Of a stretch of 5,757 bases of DNA, positions 5,605-5,757 are shown piece by piece. This DNA is from Bryobacterales bacterium (lineage in GTDB: Bacteria > Acidobacteriota > Terriglobia > Bryobacterales > Bryobacteraceae). The DNA lies in the NCBI GenBank assembly GCA_016880505.1, contig JAEHDI010000558.1, positions 1 to 5,757 on the forward strand. The letters are read 5' to 3'. The stretch's first letter is position 1. Every line of letters begins with the position of its first letter. Below the pieces are notes generated by a model. The model searched no databases, was not told the DNA's origin, and saw nothing but the letters and a program-made list of their open reading frames with translations. The translations under genes were made by a program, and so were the position numbers.

Positions 5605-5757
5605 GCCACCACTCAACCGGGCTGTACGGCCCGGCGTGATTGGCGCCGAGGATGTCGATCCGGCCGTCGCCGTCGAGGTCCACCAGCAGGATATTGTGCG
5701 AGCCGCGCGTGGAAACCACGGACTTCTCCCAGCGAAGGCCGCTTCCCCGGTTGAGGA
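5582..5757 (-). CDS. FG-GAP/VCBS repeat protein, C-terminal fragment
   Basis: The last 57 codons of a minus-strand gene that enters from the right edge and stops at TAG 5584-5582. The visible peptide contains HNILLVDLDGDGRIDILGAN, the repeat signature of FG-GAP/VCBS (integrin-alpha-like beta-propeller) proteins, whose DxDGDGxxD loop usually binds calcium. It is followed by PYSPVEWWRN and a short GSPP tail. Such proteins are normally exported and often carry many repeats; the N-terminus, any signal peptide and any partner domain are outside the window. It ends 7 bp from the stop of the convergent methyltransferase gene. Repeat identity is secure, overall function unknown. Confidence 0.85.
   Translation of the reverse strand, partial: LNRGSGLRWEKSVVSTRGSHNILLVDLDGDGRIDILGANHAGPYSPVEWWRNRGSPP

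Noticed and set aside
1..5757. CRISPR array, tRNA/rRNA genes, insertion sequences or transposase genes
   Set aside because: No regularly spaced repeats, no cloverleaf or rRNA segments, and no transposase motifs or terminal inverted repeats were seen on either strand.

Overview
The window looks like chromosomal DNA from a GC-rich soil-type bacterium, and Acidobacteriota (Bryobacterales/Solibacter-like) is my best guess. The guess rests on the mix of genes: an ECF sigma factor with a small zinc-finger anti-sigma, a secreted carboxypeptidase-Q-like M28 peptidase, an FG-GAP/VCBS protein and an RHS repeat fragment. No phylogenetic marker is present, so this is inference.

Layout, left to right. 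Positions 1-162 carry, on the minus strand, a frame whose last 27 or so codons before the window edge encode an RHS/YD repeat. Just upstream of it lies an AT-rich patch (about 80-200) that contrasts with the rest of the window. Positions 247-4815 hold five genes, all on the minus strand, read from right to left: a signal-peptide-bearing M28 peptidase (3253-4815), a three-TM protein (2765-3238), an ECF sigma factor (2259-2753), a zinc-finger two-TM anti-sigma-like protein (1829-2269) and histidine ammonia-lyase hutH (247-1746). The first four are tightly packed, with gaps of 14 and 11 bp and then an 11-bp overlap, and look like one operon. hutH follows after 82 bp and may be co-transcribed or separate. 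A 222-bp divergent intergenic region (4816-5037) precedes a plus-strand SpoU/TrmH-type RNA 2'-O-methyltransferase (5038-5574). The window ends with the C-terminus of a convergent FG-GAP/VCBS repeat protein (5582-5757, minus strand).

How the genes may work together: the sigma and anti-sigma pair form a regulatory switch at the inner membrane, with the three-TM protein as a plausible extra membrane component. The exported peptidase heads the same unit. Its fold and metal ligands look intact, but the residue at the position of the M28 general-base glutamate is histidine (His381). It may therefore be inactive, mechanistically altered, or a peptide-sensing pseudoenzyme. The downstream hutH would fit a peptide/amino-acid theme (histidine to urocanate plus ammonia), but no other hut genes are visible. 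The peptidase-membrane protein-sigma-anti-sigma unit is the most interesting part of the window.
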